From contig CAYVFC010000073.1 in assembly GCA_964450715.1 (NCBI GenBank), positions 1-40,257 of the forward strand: 40,257 nt of DNA, in the 5' to 3' direction. Positions within the stretch are counted from its first letter, which is position 1. Every line of letters begins with the position of its first letter. The notes below the pieces were generated by a model that was not told where the DNA came from, did not search any database, and was given only the letters and a program-made list of their open reading frames with translations. This document shows, one piece after another, positions 1 to 7,965 of this stretch. The position numbers and the translations under genes were made by a program. The stretch is from CAYVFC01 sp964450715 (GTDB taxonomy: Bacteria > Myxococcota_A > Polyangia > Polyangiales > JAFGIB01).

Positions 1-4
1 AAAT

Positions 5-47
5 GACCGATCACGATGCCGGAATGGGTGATCACGATGGCCGAAAT
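5..47. repeat. Two-copy 21-bp tandem repeat, possible IS21-family end
   Basis: The ten bases GATCACGATG occur at 9-18 and again at 30-39. Each is followed by a similar CCGGAAT / CCGAAAT block, giving a period of about 21 bp. IS21-family (IstA/IstB) elements carry such repeated transposase-binding blocks just inside their ends, and the wording resembles them from memory. No transposase gene is visible in the window, so the element, if real, lies to the left of position 1 or has been lost. Confidence 0.35.
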
Positions 48-646
48 GCGCAGACGACAGAATCGCCATTCGATAGAGGCTCGAGTCTTCGTCCTGCCTC
101 CCGGTACATGCGTCTATAGGACCTACGCGTGAGCCTCCCATTTTCCCTCAGGAAGTCCAGAAGGTGGTAACCGATGGTTCGGAGGTCCCGGTACCCTAGA
201 TCCAGGCACGGCAGCTGGCGGGACGTACGTCGCAAGCAAGCAAGTATATCCAATTTATCCCAGTCTGCGTGGACGATAGAGGCGTTCTTGAGCCGTTCCA
301 GCGCGTCCGCACAAAGCGACTGCCCCAGAAGAAGTTTCTCCATGGGCGCGCCGCCTTCGCGCAGCCAACCAACGAACGGCGCGACCGCCTCGTCCCTGGC
401 GCAATCTGGACAGCAATGGTCGCTAGAGTCGAAGATGGACGGCTCCTTTTCGAACGCTTGGATGTAGCGCGACCGGGCTTCCCCAATTTCCTTCAACACG
501 CGATTACACACCGAATGGGAAAAACCCTTTTCGCCGGCGAGCCACGAGATGAATTCAAGCATCTCGTCCACCACCGCGGCAGGGTCTTGTCCCTGCCATA
601 GGCCCATGGCCAGGCCGTCCTCCAGTAACATGCGCCGTGCGTCCAA
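32..646 (-). CDS. Hypothetical protein with a Cys-pair motif
   Basis: An open frame of 204 residues that I do not recognise. It begins with TTG at 646; an in-frame ATG at 631 is an alternative, and neither has a convincing ribosome binding site. The middle contains CCPDC (about residues 78-82), a possible half of a metal or redox site. The rest is predicted soluble and helical, with no signal peptide or membrane segment. It lies 33 bases downstream of the small gene at 680-910 on the same strand, so the two are probably co-transcribed. The left end lies beside an IS-like repeat, so a cargo gene of a mobile region is possible. The frame being real is moderately likely; its function is unknown. 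Confidence 0.5.
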   Translation of the reverse strand: MDARRMLLEDGLAMGLWQGQDPAAVVDEMLEFISWLAGEKGFSHSVCNRVLKEIGEARSRYIQAFEKEPSIFDSSDHCCPDCARDEAVAPFVGWLREGGAPMEKLLLGQSLCADALERLKNASIVHADWDKLDILACLRRTSRQLPCLDLGYRDLRTIGYHLLDFLRENGRLTRRSYRRMYREAGRRLEPLSNGDSVVCAFRPS

Positions 647-679
647 ACGCTCGAGGGTTCCCGTATTGAAGCGGCCGTT

Positions 680-910
680 TCACTCGAGTGTCCATTCCTC
701 ACCCGCCTCGCGCTGGAACGCGGCCCAGCCGGCCAGCAGGTAAAGCCCTGCTGCCCCCTCGTCGGAAAGGGGTTCGCTTTTCTGCGCACAGTAATCCGCC
801 GCCAAGCTCTGCACGTCCTGCCAGTACTGGCGTTCCTCGGGGTCGGGATTCAGCGGACCGACGATGGGGTATTCGTCAGTGATCGTCGGTTCGGATCGTT
901 TTTCGTCCAT
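680..910 (-). CDS. Small acidic hypothetical protein
   Basis: A 76-residue acidic protein rich in Glu, Asp and Pro at its N-terminus, with no recognised family. The start is well supported: an AGGAGG Shine-Dalgarno sequence precedes the ATG at 910 by about six bases, one of the best ribosome sites in the window. The C-terminal half (about residues 50-70) is Ala/Leu-rich and probably helical. It reads into the hypothetical gene at 32-646. No function can be assigned. The bases between it and position 1182 hold no other gene. Confidence 0.6.
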   Translation of the reverse strand: MDEKRSEPTITDEYPIVGPLNPDPEERQYWQDVQSLAADYCAQKSEPLSDEGAAGLYLLAGWAAFQREAGEEWTLE

Positions 911-1181
911 GTCTCACCTCCTGAAGGTGTTATCGGCCGCTGCGCCTTCCGGTTGCGCCTGAAGTTAGAAAAACCTATCGAGCCTCCCGGAGGACCTAAT
1001 CCGCGTGCTCGCTGGCTTGCCGGCTCCCGCCCCGTCCAATCCCCCCCGCGACGGGTGCGAAATGGCTCAAGATCCGAAAAGGTATATTTCGACCTCAATA
1101 TGCATTATACTTGCGAATACTGACTATTTCCGTTAGCTTTTGTAATCGTCCTACGCATTCGGGTCGTGTTCGAGGCCGAAA

Positions 1182-1982
1182 ATGCCCGCATTCCGCCTCA
1201 ATACCGTTTCATCATACATTGACCACCTCCAGGCATCGGGTCGCTACACGTTCACACATGAGGATGTTCCTTTTTCCGACGAGCGCTCGGCGGTCAGCGT
1301 CGAGGCGGCGCTGCGGCGGCTGAAGAAGAAGGGGCGAATCGTCACTCCCCGGCGCGGCTTCTTTGTCATCGTCCCGCTCGAATATCGCGCCACGGGTTCG
1401 CCGCCGGCGAGCTGGTTTATCCACGACCTGATGGAGTACCTCGAACAGCCCTACTACGTCGGATTGCTGACCGCAGCCGGTCTCCACGGCGCCGCTCACC
1501 AGCAACCGATGGTATTCCAGGTTATTACCGACAGGCCGACCAGAGAGGTTCGCACGGGCGAGATACGTATCGAGTACCACATGAGCAACCGTATCGACAC
1601 GACGCCGGTGACCAAAGTACAAACCGATACCGGCTCCATGCGTGTCTCGACGCCCGAGGCTACCGCCTTTGACCTGGTTCGTTTTCCGGAGGCGTCCGGT
1701 CACCTGAGTAATGTTGCTACCGTGCTTGGTGAGCTCGCCGAAGCGATGAGTTCCCAGTCGCTGCAGAAGCTCGCTGACTCCGTACGAGTGCCCGAGGTAC
1801 AGCGGTTGGGATACCTGCTCGACACCGTCGCCAGGTCCGAGCTGTCCGACCCACTGGCCGATTGGCTCAAACAACGCCCCCGTCGAGCCGTCCGCCTGCG
1901 GCCCGACGGCCGCAAACGGACGAGGAACCTTGACCGGCGCTGGCACATTCTGCCCAACGAAACCATCGAGGTAGATTCGTGA
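1182..1982 (+). CDS. abiEi: AbiEi-type antitoxin (type IV toxin-antitoxin)
   Basis: A 266-residue protein of the AbiEi antitoxin family. In AbiE systems this partner counteracts the nucleotidyltransferase toxin AbiEii and represses the operon through an N-terminal winged helix. That layout is visible: residues 1-60 hold a helix-turn-helix pattern (SVEAALRRLKKKGRI) followed by the wing PRRGFFVIVP; residues 75-190 carry the family core with HDLMEYLEQPYYVGLLTAA and STPEATAFDLV. The ATG at 1182 has GAGG seven bases upstream. A TATACT -10-like element sits at 1106-1111 without a clear -35. The gene overlaps the toxin gene by four bases (GTGA), the usual coupling. The antitoxin looks intact although the toxin is not. 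Confidence 0.85.
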   Translation: MPAFRLNTVSSYIDHLQASGRYTFTHEDVPFSDERSAVSVEAALRRLKKKGRIVTPRRGFFVIVPLEYRATGSPPASWFIHDLMEYLEQPYYVGLLTAAGLHGAAHQQPMVFQVITDRPTREVRTGEIRIEYHMSNRIDTTPVTKVQTDTGSMRVSTPEATAFDLVRFPEASGHLSNVATVLGELAEAMSSQSLQKLADSVRVPEVQRLGYLLDTVARSELSDPLADWLKQRPRRAVRLRPDGRKRTRNLDRRWHILPNETIEVDS

Positions 1983-2428
1983 TACCGCGAGCCCACATCA
2001 CCGCCTGGCGATTGCAGGCGCCGTGGCCGGCAGAGGCGCAAGTAGAGCAGGACCTGGTTCTGTCCAGAGCCCTGCTCGCCATGTTCGGCACCTCCGAAGT
2101 GGCGCAAGTCCTGGCCTTTCGAGGAGGTACTGCCCTCTACAAGTTATTCGGACCGTCGATCAAGCGATACTCGGAAGATATCGACCTGGTACAGGTCGAA
2201 GGCGGCCCCGCCGGTCCGGCGCTCAACGCGATACGGGGCACACTCGATCCATGGCTGGGAGAGCCGCGCTGGAAGCGAGGACCCGCCTCCGTCTCTCTCG
2301 TCTACCGATTCGATACGACCATTCAGCCGATTCAACGAATGCGCCTCAAGATCGAGATCAACACGCGCGAGCACTTCGCGGTCCTGGAATCGAGTAACCG
2401 CGAGGGCAGTCGGAGCTTCAGGACGTGA
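1979..2428 (+). pseudogene. abiEii: AbiEii-type nucleotidyltransferase toxin, C-terminally truncated
   Basis: The first ~136 residues match AbiEii/AbiGii nucleotidyltransferase toxins: the G49-G50 motif in FRGGTALYKLF, the catalytic D67 and D69 in SEDIDL, and a third acidic residue in KIEIN near 124-128. The family normally runs about 260-310 residues. Here the match stops near position 2388 and the frame ends after about 13 unrelated residues. Those last codons are the reverse complement of the 3' side of the minus-strand gene ending here, so two genes were joined tail to tail. The nucleotidyltransferase fold keeps its catalytic residues but lacks the C-terminal helical domain, so it is probably inactive. 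The start is GTG at 1979, overlapping the antitoxin stop. Confidence 0.8.
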
Positions 2429-2637
2429 GTTCCCCAGTTCGCCAGGTAGAGGAACGCGTCGAAGTACTTCTCCATCCACGCGTCATCGTCGCCCTTGAAG
2501 CTGCCCCACGCATAGTCGTTGATAAAACTTGTCGGCGTGATGCGTGCCCGCGTCGAGCGGAACCGCAACTCGTCCATCTCCTTGGCCGTGAGGCGTCGGT
2601 CAACGGCCTGGAATTCGTAGTATTGATATTCGCTCAC
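2332..2637 (-). pseudogene. N-terminal fragment of a conserved protein of unknown function
   Basis: The frame begins at GTG 2637, overlapping the stop of the upstream gene (GTGA). It encodes about 83 residues of a conserved protein starting with the pattern SEYQYYEFQAVDR and including WGTHVLKLRLPSRLLD. I recall the family as a much longer protein of unknown function that travels with the next two genes upstream. After RLLD (about position 2389) the frame runs antisense into the abiEii coding sequence and stops at 2332, so only the N-terminus survives. The position of the cut is a direct reading; the family length is from memory. Confidence 0.65.
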
Positions 2638-3341
2638 GGCTTCGTCTCTCCCCGACGCCGGTTCGCTTGCCGGTTCGCTGCATCTGCCAGGGCCTTGCGC
2701 TGTTCCGGCGTCGCCGTCTTGCGGGCAAGAGCGAGCATCGTGTCGCGGTCGTGTCTGTAGTGGTGATCGAGCAGGGCGGTGATCCGCTCGGCATACTCCT
2801 CGGGGGCAGCCGTTGCTGACAGCACCCTGAACCATGGAGGCAAGACCCGCTTCCATCCGACGCCAACCTGCCATGAGCCAGCCTCGTCGGCGAAGAAGAT
2901 CACGTCGTCGTGGCACTCATCGATGTAGTCGAGCAGGCCAAACAGGATGTCGAATGCCTCGCGTACCTCGGCCGGCGTACCCTTCTTCGCCTCGGCCACG
3001 CAGCGGTCAAGAAGCCGACTGTGCTCGGCGATCCATGCCGTCGTTCCCGTGGACTGCTCCATGCAGTTCCTGGAGTTGACCATGAACGACTCATAGTACT
3101 CGCCGGCGCGGCTCGCCCTGTCGAAGTCTTTCACTGCCGCGAGCAGTTTCGCCTTCTTTCTGGTCTCGCCGTCGGGCCGCAGCTTCTCGAGGTCGAGGTG
3201 CTTCCTGGCGATCCGCTGGAGCTTGGCCGGAGGCAAGAGGTCGATGGCGTCATCCAGCATGTAGAACACATATTCGTGCCCGAGCTTGCGGACAGCGGCG
3301 CGCAGCTTGTCTCGGTCGATCGCGGTTGGCTGGCGTGGCAT
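2634..3341 (-). CDS. Conserved protein of unknown function
   Basis: A 235-residue soluble, largely helical protein that begins at ATG 3341, two bases after the stop of the CcbP-like gene. It contains HEYVFYMLDDAIDLLPPAKLQ-type helices near the N-terminus (residues 22-45), a conserved-looking DYIDECHDDVIFFADEAGSW stretch (about 137-156), and an Arg/Asn-rich tail. I recognise it only as one member of a recurring neighbourhood with the truncated gene downstream; no enzymatic motif is evident. Its stop overlaps the next start by four bases, so the operon is tightly coupled. Whether it still functions with its partner cut off is unknown. Confidence 0.7.
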   Translation of the reverse strand: MPRQPTAIDRDKLRAAVRKLGHEYVFYMLDDAIDLLPPAKLQRIARKHLDLEKLRPDGETRKKAKLLAAVKDFDRASRAGEYYESFMVNSRNCMEQSTGTTAWIAEHSRLLDRCVAEAKKGTPAEVREAFDILFGLLDYIDECHDDVIFFADEAGSWQVGVGWKRVLPPWFRVLSATAAPEEYAERITALLDHHYRHDRDTMLALARKTATPEQRKALADAANRQANRRRGETKP

Positions 3342-3343
3342 GG

Positions 3344-3703
3344 CTATCTTCCTCCTCTAACCCAACGCCGAAAGGCCAAGATCCAGTCCGCGCCTTCCGG
3401 CCGGGGGTTAGGCAGCGGCAGATCGAGAATCGGGACACGCTGACGCGTCTTCCCTCGGGCGCAGACCGCGACGATCTGTTCGTCGTCGGTCATATCGACC
3501 CGCTCGACAGTGACCTCCACGCTGAGCACCTCCGTCTTGAAAGGCGTCGCGAGGTTGTCCTCCAGCATGGTGTAGAAACCGACAGTCTGCTCGGACTCGC
3601 CGTAGGCGTCCATTACGGCTTCCTCGATCATCTCGTCGAGCCTGGCGTCGGATGGCCCTGCACGGCGGCGTTTTAGCGTCGTCTTCTTGATCTTTTTGGT
3701 CAT
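3344..3703 (-). CDS. CcbP-like (calcium-binding protein family) small protein
   Basis: A 119-residue protein with a very basic N-terminus (KKIKKTTLKRRR) and a core with the pattern AYGESEQTVGFYTMLEDNL-PF at about residues 33-55, which I associate with the CcbP family first described as a cyanobacterial calcium-binding protein. The many acidic residues after it (VERVDMTDDEQI) fit that family. Calcium binding here is inferred from family resemblance only. Its ATG at 3703 overlaps the stop of the helicase by four bases (ATGA) and its stop lies two bases before the next start, so it is part of the same minus-strand operon. The basic N-terminus may contact nucleic acid. Confidence 0.6.
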   Translation of the reverse strand: MTKKIKKTTLKRRRAGPSDARLDEMIEEAVMDAYGESEQTVGFYTMLEDNLATPFKTEVLSVEVTVERVDMTDDEQIVAVCARGKTRQRVPILDLPLPNPRPEGADWILAFRRWVRGGR

Positions 3704-5028
3704 GCTTCCTGCTCCTCGAGGTCACGAAGGACGTCCTCGTCGTACTCGACCACGGCCTCGTCGTCGATCTCACGTAGGCCGAGCGGGGCCGCGTCGCGGG
3801 CGTAACCGATCGAGCGGTAGCCACGCAGGCGCTTCTCGAACATCTTCATCAACATCGGCACCGCGTGATCCACGTAGTCGTAGATGCGGACCTCGGTCTT
3901 GCTGGGGTGGAGGCGGTGCAAGCGGCCAGTGTACTGGATCAGCGTTCCCTTCCACGATACGGGAAGCGCCAGGAACAAGGTGTCGAGACGCGCGTCGTCG
4001 AAGCCCTCGCCGATGTACCGGCCGGTCGCGATGAGCAGCCGTTCTTCTCCGTCCGGAATAGCGGCGAGCCGGGCGATCACCTCGCGCCGCTCCTTGGGCT
4101 TCATGCCGCCGTGCAGCACGACCAAATGGCGGGTGAAGCTCTGCAACCGCTCGGCGAAGCGCTCGAGGTGGTCGCGTCGCTCGGTAAGCAGGATCGGCGA
4201 TCGCTTTTCCTCGAGCACACGCACGACGTCATCGAAGATGAGGTCGTTGCGGCGTTGATCTTCGGCAAGCGCGGCGTACAGCTCTTGGATACCGGCGCTC
4301 TCGGCTATGCCTACCGATGAAAACCCCGTTTCCCGAACGACGAGCTTGTGGTCGAAGGGGCGCCGCGCCGCCTGACTTCTGGAGTCGACCGCGAACCTGA
4401 CCGGGCCAAGCTGCATGGGGAGGATGGGGTGGTGCCCGTCGCGGCGCTGCGGCGTCGCGGTCAGGCCGACGACGTACCTGGCCTTCACCTCGGCGAGCAC
4501 GCGCTCAAAGCTCACCGCCGGGCAATGGTGCGACTCGTCCTGGATGACCTGACCGTAACCGGCGACGACGTCGGAGACCGAGCCCTTGCGGACCAGGCTC
4601 TGCACCATCGCCACGTCGAGCCGGCCGTTGGGCCTGGCCTTGCCCGCGCCGATCTGGCCGACGTCTTTGGGCTCGATGCCGAGGAAGAGAGCTAGCTGAC
4701 TGATCCACTGGTCGAGCAGTGGCTTGCGGTGGACCAGGATTAGCGTGCTCGTCTTGCGCGCGGCAACGAGGTAGGTGCCGACCACTGTCTTCCCGATCCC
4801 CGGCGGCGCGACGAACACCCCCGTGTCGTGGGCGAGCAGCGCCTTGACCGCCTGCTCCTGGAGTGGCGTCAACGTGCCCTGGAAGCTGAAGTACGCCGGC
4901 GTTCCCGGTTCGCGTTCGTCACTGACCTCGAGTTCGACGCCATACTCCTGGAGCATGGCTTCGGCCTCGGATTGGCAGCCGCGCGGCAATGCGATGTGCT
5001 CGCGCAGGTTCTCGGCGCAGGTGATCAC
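3700..5028 (-). CDS. Superfamily 2 helicase, C-terminal part of a primase-helicase
   Basis: This 442-residue frame carries a complete SF2 helicase core: Walker A in VFVAPPGIGKT (about 71-81), the DESHH box (164-168), motif III TATP (190-193) and, towards the C-terminus, the motif VI pattern TGRLHRLHPSKTEVRIYDYVD around 380-400. In related proteins this core follows an archaeo-eukaryotic-type primase domain in one polypeptide (TOTE-type primase-helicase). Here the primase half is in another reading frame because of a deletion near 5035-5040. The GTG at 5028 is only the first possible start in this frame, and the true family sequence already begins upstream of it (TPRVITC). The helicase itself shows no frame damage. 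If expressed, it would be a solo ATPase. Confidence 0.7.
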   Translation of the reverse strand: MITCAENLREHIALPRGCQSEAEAMLQEYGVELEVSDEREPGTPAYFSFQGTLTPLQEQAVKALLAHDTGVFVAPPGIGKTVVGTYLVAARKTSTLILVHRKPLLDQWISQLALFLGIEPKDVGQIGAGKARPNGRLDVAMVQSLVRKGSVSDVVAGYGQVIQDESHHCPAVSFERVLAEVKARYVVGLTATPQRRDGHHPILPMQLGPVRFAVDSRSQAARRPFDHKLVVRETGFSSVGIAESAGIQELYAALAEDQRRNDLIFDDVVRVLEEKRSPILLTERRDHLERFAERLQSFTRHLVVLHGGMKPKERREVIARLAAIPDGEERLLIATGRYIGEGFDDARLDTLFLALPVSWKGTLIQYTGRLHRLHPSKTEVRIYDYVDHAVPMLMKMFEKRLRGYRSIGYARDAAPLGLREIDDEAVVEYDEDVLRDLEEQEA

Positions 5029-5032
5029 CCTG

Positions 5033-5641
5033 GGCGTGCGCTCCGTTACCCGATCGGGATCGCTCGATGGCGACCGGCACGCCGTGCTGGCGACAGGTCT
5101 CCGTGAACGCCTTTATGTCCTCTTGCCAGCTCTTCTTGTCGAAGTCGGCCGCGAGGAGCCAGCAGGTTTCGTCGGACAGGAGCGGGTACACGCCCATGAC
5201 CTGGTCGCCCCGCAGGTGCTTGGCGATCTCTTTGTCGGAGACCGGAATGAAGGCCTGGTTGAAACACTCGCTGCAGGTCGCGCGCTTGCCGGCGCCCGGT
5301 CTCTTCTTCTTCTCGCACAGGCCCCACTCCCACTCGTTCTCGCAGGCCGGCGAGTAGCCCGACTTGCCCCGTTTCTCGTTTTCCCAGCGACGAGGAAAGA
5401 CATCCGCGCGACCACGGAAGAGAGAACGGAACAGAGCAATCTTGGCAGAATTGGTCGCCGGCACGGCGGCGAGATCGCCGATGAACCCGGGTTGGACCGG
5501 AAGCTGGACGGCAGGCGTCGAGGCGAGTTGCTCACGCAGGCCGGCGATTCGGGCTCGGGCCGCCTCGACCTCAACTTGCAGGCCCGCGAGCCGGCTCTCC
5601 TCGCGGATAATCTCGGCGAGCAGCTCGTCGCGATTGCGCAT
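5033..5641 (-). pseudogene. TOTE-type archaeo-eukaryotic primase, broken N-terminal half
   Basis: From ATG 5641 (GTG 5647 also possible) the frame encodes a coiled-coil-like N-terminus, a Cys4 zinc-finger pattern (C-x8-C ... C-x2-C, about residues 100-126), the primase metal motif in AADFD (about 165-168) and the second motif SGNGAH (197-202). These are hallmarks of the archaeo-eukaryotic primase domain of TOTE conflict elements. Directly after SGNGAHA the sequence jumps to what is, in a different frame, the region just before the helicase. The rest of the primase and the linker, roughly 200 or more residues by family comparison from memory, is absent. The frame runs on to 4919 with nonsense residues. 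It is almost certainly non-functional as a primase. Confidence 0.75.
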
Positions 5642-5643
5642 GG

Positions 5644-5835
5644 TCACCGCCCGCCGGATAAGGCACGGCTCCTGACGCCTCGCCGAGGTATGTCCCCGGA
5701 TAGCTCGCGCTTGAGCAGCTCGACCACCCAACCCCCTATATTTGTATCTAGTTCGGCACGCCGAATCCTGATCCTCTCACGGAGGTCTGCGCCCATGCGA
5801 ACGTGGATCTTCCTATCGGCGTTCCGTTCTGGCAC
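5644..5835 (-). CDS. Ribbon-helix-helix (Arc/CopG-like) DNA-binding protein
   Basis: A 63-residue protein with the ribbon-helix-helix pattern: a beta strand RKIHVRMGADL, then helix ERIRIRRAELDTNIG, then helix GWVVELLKREL (residues 8-46). Such proteins dimerise and usually repress their own operon. The GTG at 5835 has GAGGA just upstream. Its TGA ends two bases before the ATG of the primase gene, so it leads the operon with primase-helicase, CcbP-like protein and two unknown genes. Autorepression at the promoter at 5870-5899 is an inference. The short basic tail after residue 50 is probably unstructured. Confidence 0.75.
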   Translation of the reverse strand: MPERNADRKIHVRMGADLRERIRIRRAELDTNIGGWVVELLKRELSGDIPRRGVRSRALSGGR

Positions 5836-5869
5836 CTTGTCCTCATGGCCAGGGTACTCGAGCGGCTCA

Positions 5870-5899
5870 GGTATACTTTGACGGGCAGTCCGCGGTCAA
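5870..5899 (-). promoter_or_regulatory. Sigma-70-type promoter of the RHH/primase-helicase operon
   Basis: Read on the minus strand, TTGACC (5899-5894) and TATACC (5875-5870) are 18 bases apart and lie about 35 bases before the GTG at 5835. The TATAC core is shared with a possible plus-strand -10 (TATACT, 5872-5877) for the divergent acetyltransferase gene, which lacks a good -35. Confidence 0.5.
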
Positions 5900-5930
5900 C
5901 GTCGACGTCCCGAGTACGAGGAGGGAGCGA

Positions 5931-6710
5931 ATGAACGTCATCGACCTCACCGAGGACAGGAAGGATCTCTTCTGCCTGTGCCTCGAGGACTGGTCCGAGG
6001 ACGCGAAAGAGGCTGGTCCAAAGCGCCGCCAGCGGCTCGACCGCAGCGAAAAACTCGGTCTGCGCGCCAAGCTTGCCGTGGACGACAACGGTGTCGAGGG
6101 CGGGATGATCCAGTACGGGCCGATCGAGCACTCGCACGTGGCCGGCGAGGGGCTCTACTTCATCTACTGCATCCACGTTCACGGGTACAAGCAGGGACGC
6201 GGCAACTTCCAGGGACACGGAATGGGCACGGCATTGCTCGCCGCCGCCGAGGAGGACGCGCGGCACCTTGGTGCCAAGGGATTGGCTGCCTGGGGCGTGT
6301 GGCTCCCGTTCTGGATGAGGGCCTCCTGGTTCAAAAAGCACGAGTATCGCAAGGCGGACCGCCAGGGATTGGCGGTCCTGCTCTGGAAGCCGTTCACTGA
6401 TGGCGCAAAGCCTCCTCGCTGGTTGCCGCAGACCGGCAAGCGGCCCGAGCCGATTCCCGGCAAGGTGAACGTCACGGCATTCTCGAGCGGCTGGTGCCTG
6501 GCACAGAACCTCGTCTACGAACGGGCCAAGCGCGCGGCTGCCGAGTTCGGCGACAAGGTCGCATTCCGCGAGATCGACACATCTACGCACGATGCCGTGT
6601 CCGAGTGGGGCATCGCCGACGGCGTCTTCGTGGATGGCAAGAACCTCCAGAAGGGGCCGCCACCGAGTTACGACAAGGTCCGCAAGGCGATCGCCAGGCG
6701 GGTTCGTTGA
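5931..6710 (+). CDS. GNAT acetyltransferase fused to a YoaP/thioredoxin-like domain
   Basis: A 259-residue two-domain protein. Residues ~45-155 form a GNAT N-acetyltransferase fold with the acetyl-CoA loop QGHGMGTALL (94-103). Residues ~178-259 look like the YoaP-type C-terminal thioredoxin-like domain: strand VNVTAFSSGWC (C189 unpaired), helix VYERAKRAAAEF, strand AFREIDTS and the end GVFVDGKNLQKGPPPSYDKV. The substrate is not known for this family. The ATG at 5931 has a GGAGGG site eight bases upstream. It is divergently arranged from the RHH/primase operon and followed by an 80-base gap holding no gene. It could modify a small molecule or toxin; that is a guess. Confidence 0.8.
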   Translation: MNVIDLTEDRKDLFCLCLEDWSEDAKEAGPKRRQRLDRSEKLGLRAKLAVDDNGVEGGMIQYGPIEHSHVAGEGLYFIYCIHVHGYKQGRGNFQGHGMGTALLAAAEEDARHLGAKGLAAWGVWLPFWMRASWFKKHEYRKADRQGLAVLLWKPFTDGAKPPRWLPQTGKRPEPIPGKVNVTAFSSGWCLAQNLVYERAKRAAAEFGDKVAFREIDTSTHDAVSEWGIADGVFVDGKNLQKGPPPSYDKVRKAIARRVR

Positions 6711-6790
6711 TCCGTCGAAAGTGCCCCGAGTTCGACGTCTCCACAGTTGCCACCATCGACGAATCCCTCGTTCACTTCACTCGAACGCGG

Positions 6791-7909
6791 TCACTTCCCT
6801 TTCTTCGAAGCTCCACTGCCGAGATCGACTTCTTTGCGCAGAGATTCTATTGCCTTACGGGTTTTCGTCGCCGCCTCCCTGATTGCCGGCCGGAATAACT
6901 GTCTTTCGCTTACCCCCCTGGCGTCTTCATGTTCATCGACGCCGGTGTTGAAGATCCGCGTCGGATCGCGAAGTCGATCGTGTTTGCTCCAGCTATATCG
7001 AAACCTCGGCCTGGCGCTCCAGACGTAGCGAGAGGCGCTCCGAAGCACCAGCTCGTTTACGGACTCGACCAAGCCGACGGACGCCCGACCGCCCGCAGGA
7101 CATTCTTGGCCTTTCTTACCTTTCAAGACCACGACGTTCGCCAAAGGTACAATAATATCGGTCCCCGAAACGTCGAACCCGCGACGAACGACAACGCGTC
7201 CTTCTGGGGCGTCGGAATTGCTACGTTCGACTACGTCGAATCCCGACAGAAGAACTGGATCATCACAAGTCGCGAACTCTAATCCCCGTGACACATCCGC
7301 CCAGAACAAAGTCCAATGACGCTGAGAAAGAGAATTGATAATTCCCGGTGCTATGTCCATTTCTATGAGAACGCTCATGTTCTGGTTCACAGGAGGCTGC
7401 GACGCTCTTGTTGTCCTTCGCCATTCCTCCAACGCTTTCCATGCCAGCTCGGGCCTGCGCTCGCCTTCACTTCTAAGGCGATTGAAGAAGTACTCCCTTC
7501 CCTTCCTGCTCAACTCGTCCAGATACTCCATGTCTTTTTCGGCAGATTCCTTGATTTCGTTCCGCCGGGGTAGAACCCGAGTTGACAAGCAAGCGATGAA
7601 GGTCATTAGCATATCGAACTCTCGCGGGTCGTCGGGAACAGCTCTTCGCTCAACCATGGACCGTATGAGCTTGGCCGCGGGGGTTTCGATGATATCCCCG
7701 AAGCGCTTTTCGATGACAAACGGATCGACCGCGTTTACCTTGTTAAAATCTCGTTTGATGCCTTCGTTGTTGGGGGAGCTGACTCTCTGCTCTCGTTTTT
7801 CTAGATCAAGAACGTGCAGTGTTCCGTCGCGAGTGCCTTCGCGGGTAAACCCGGCGAGATAGAAGGCCGAGACGTAATGGTGCTTTCGCGGGTCGCCGGG
7901 GTTTCCCAT
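6791..7909 (-). CDS. DUF4238 family protein
   Basis: A 372-residue protein opening with KHHYVSAFYLAGF (about residues 9-21), the signature of DUF4238, and containing the second family motif CDDPVLL near residue 218 within a stretch that reads LFWADVSRGLEFATCDDPV. DUF4238 proteins are frequent in accessory and defence islands and have no established biochemical role; the His-His-Tyr motif suggests a metal or catalytic site. The C-terminus is long, basic and probably disordered. The gene has its own ATG at 7909 without a strong Shine-Dalgarno sequence. It lies 56 bases downstream of the nuclease gene on the same strand and may share its transcript. Confidence 0.75.
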   Translation of the reverse strand: MGNPGDPRKHHYVSAFYLAGFTREGTRDGTLHVLDLEKREQRVSSPNNEGIKRDFNKVNAVDPFVIEKRFGDIIETPAAKLIRSMVERRAVPDDPREFDMLMTFIACLSTRVLPRRNEIKESAEKDMEYLDELSRKGREYFFNRLRSEGERRPELAWKALEEWRRTTRASQPPVNQNMSVLIEMDIAPGIINSLSQRHWTLFWADVSRGLEFATCDDPVLLSGFDVVERSNSDAPEGRVVVRRGFDVSGTDIIVPLANVVVLKGKKGQECPAGGRASVGLVESVNELVLRSASRYVWSARPRFRYSWSKHDRLRDPTRIFNTGVDEHEDARGVSERQLFRPAIREAATKTRKAIESLRKEVDLGSGASKKGK

Positions 7910-7965
7910 CGTATAGCGTCATGCGTTTCGGAACACGACCGTAGATAGTCCCGTTCCCCGCGCTC

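Noticed and set aside
1212..1946. A 244-codon minus-strand open frame
   Set aside because: It is the antisense shadow of the AbiEi antitoxin gene.
4775..5881. A 368-codon open frame on the plus strand
   Set aside because: It is antisense to the helicase and primase genes, has no family-like motifs, and is explained by high GC content.
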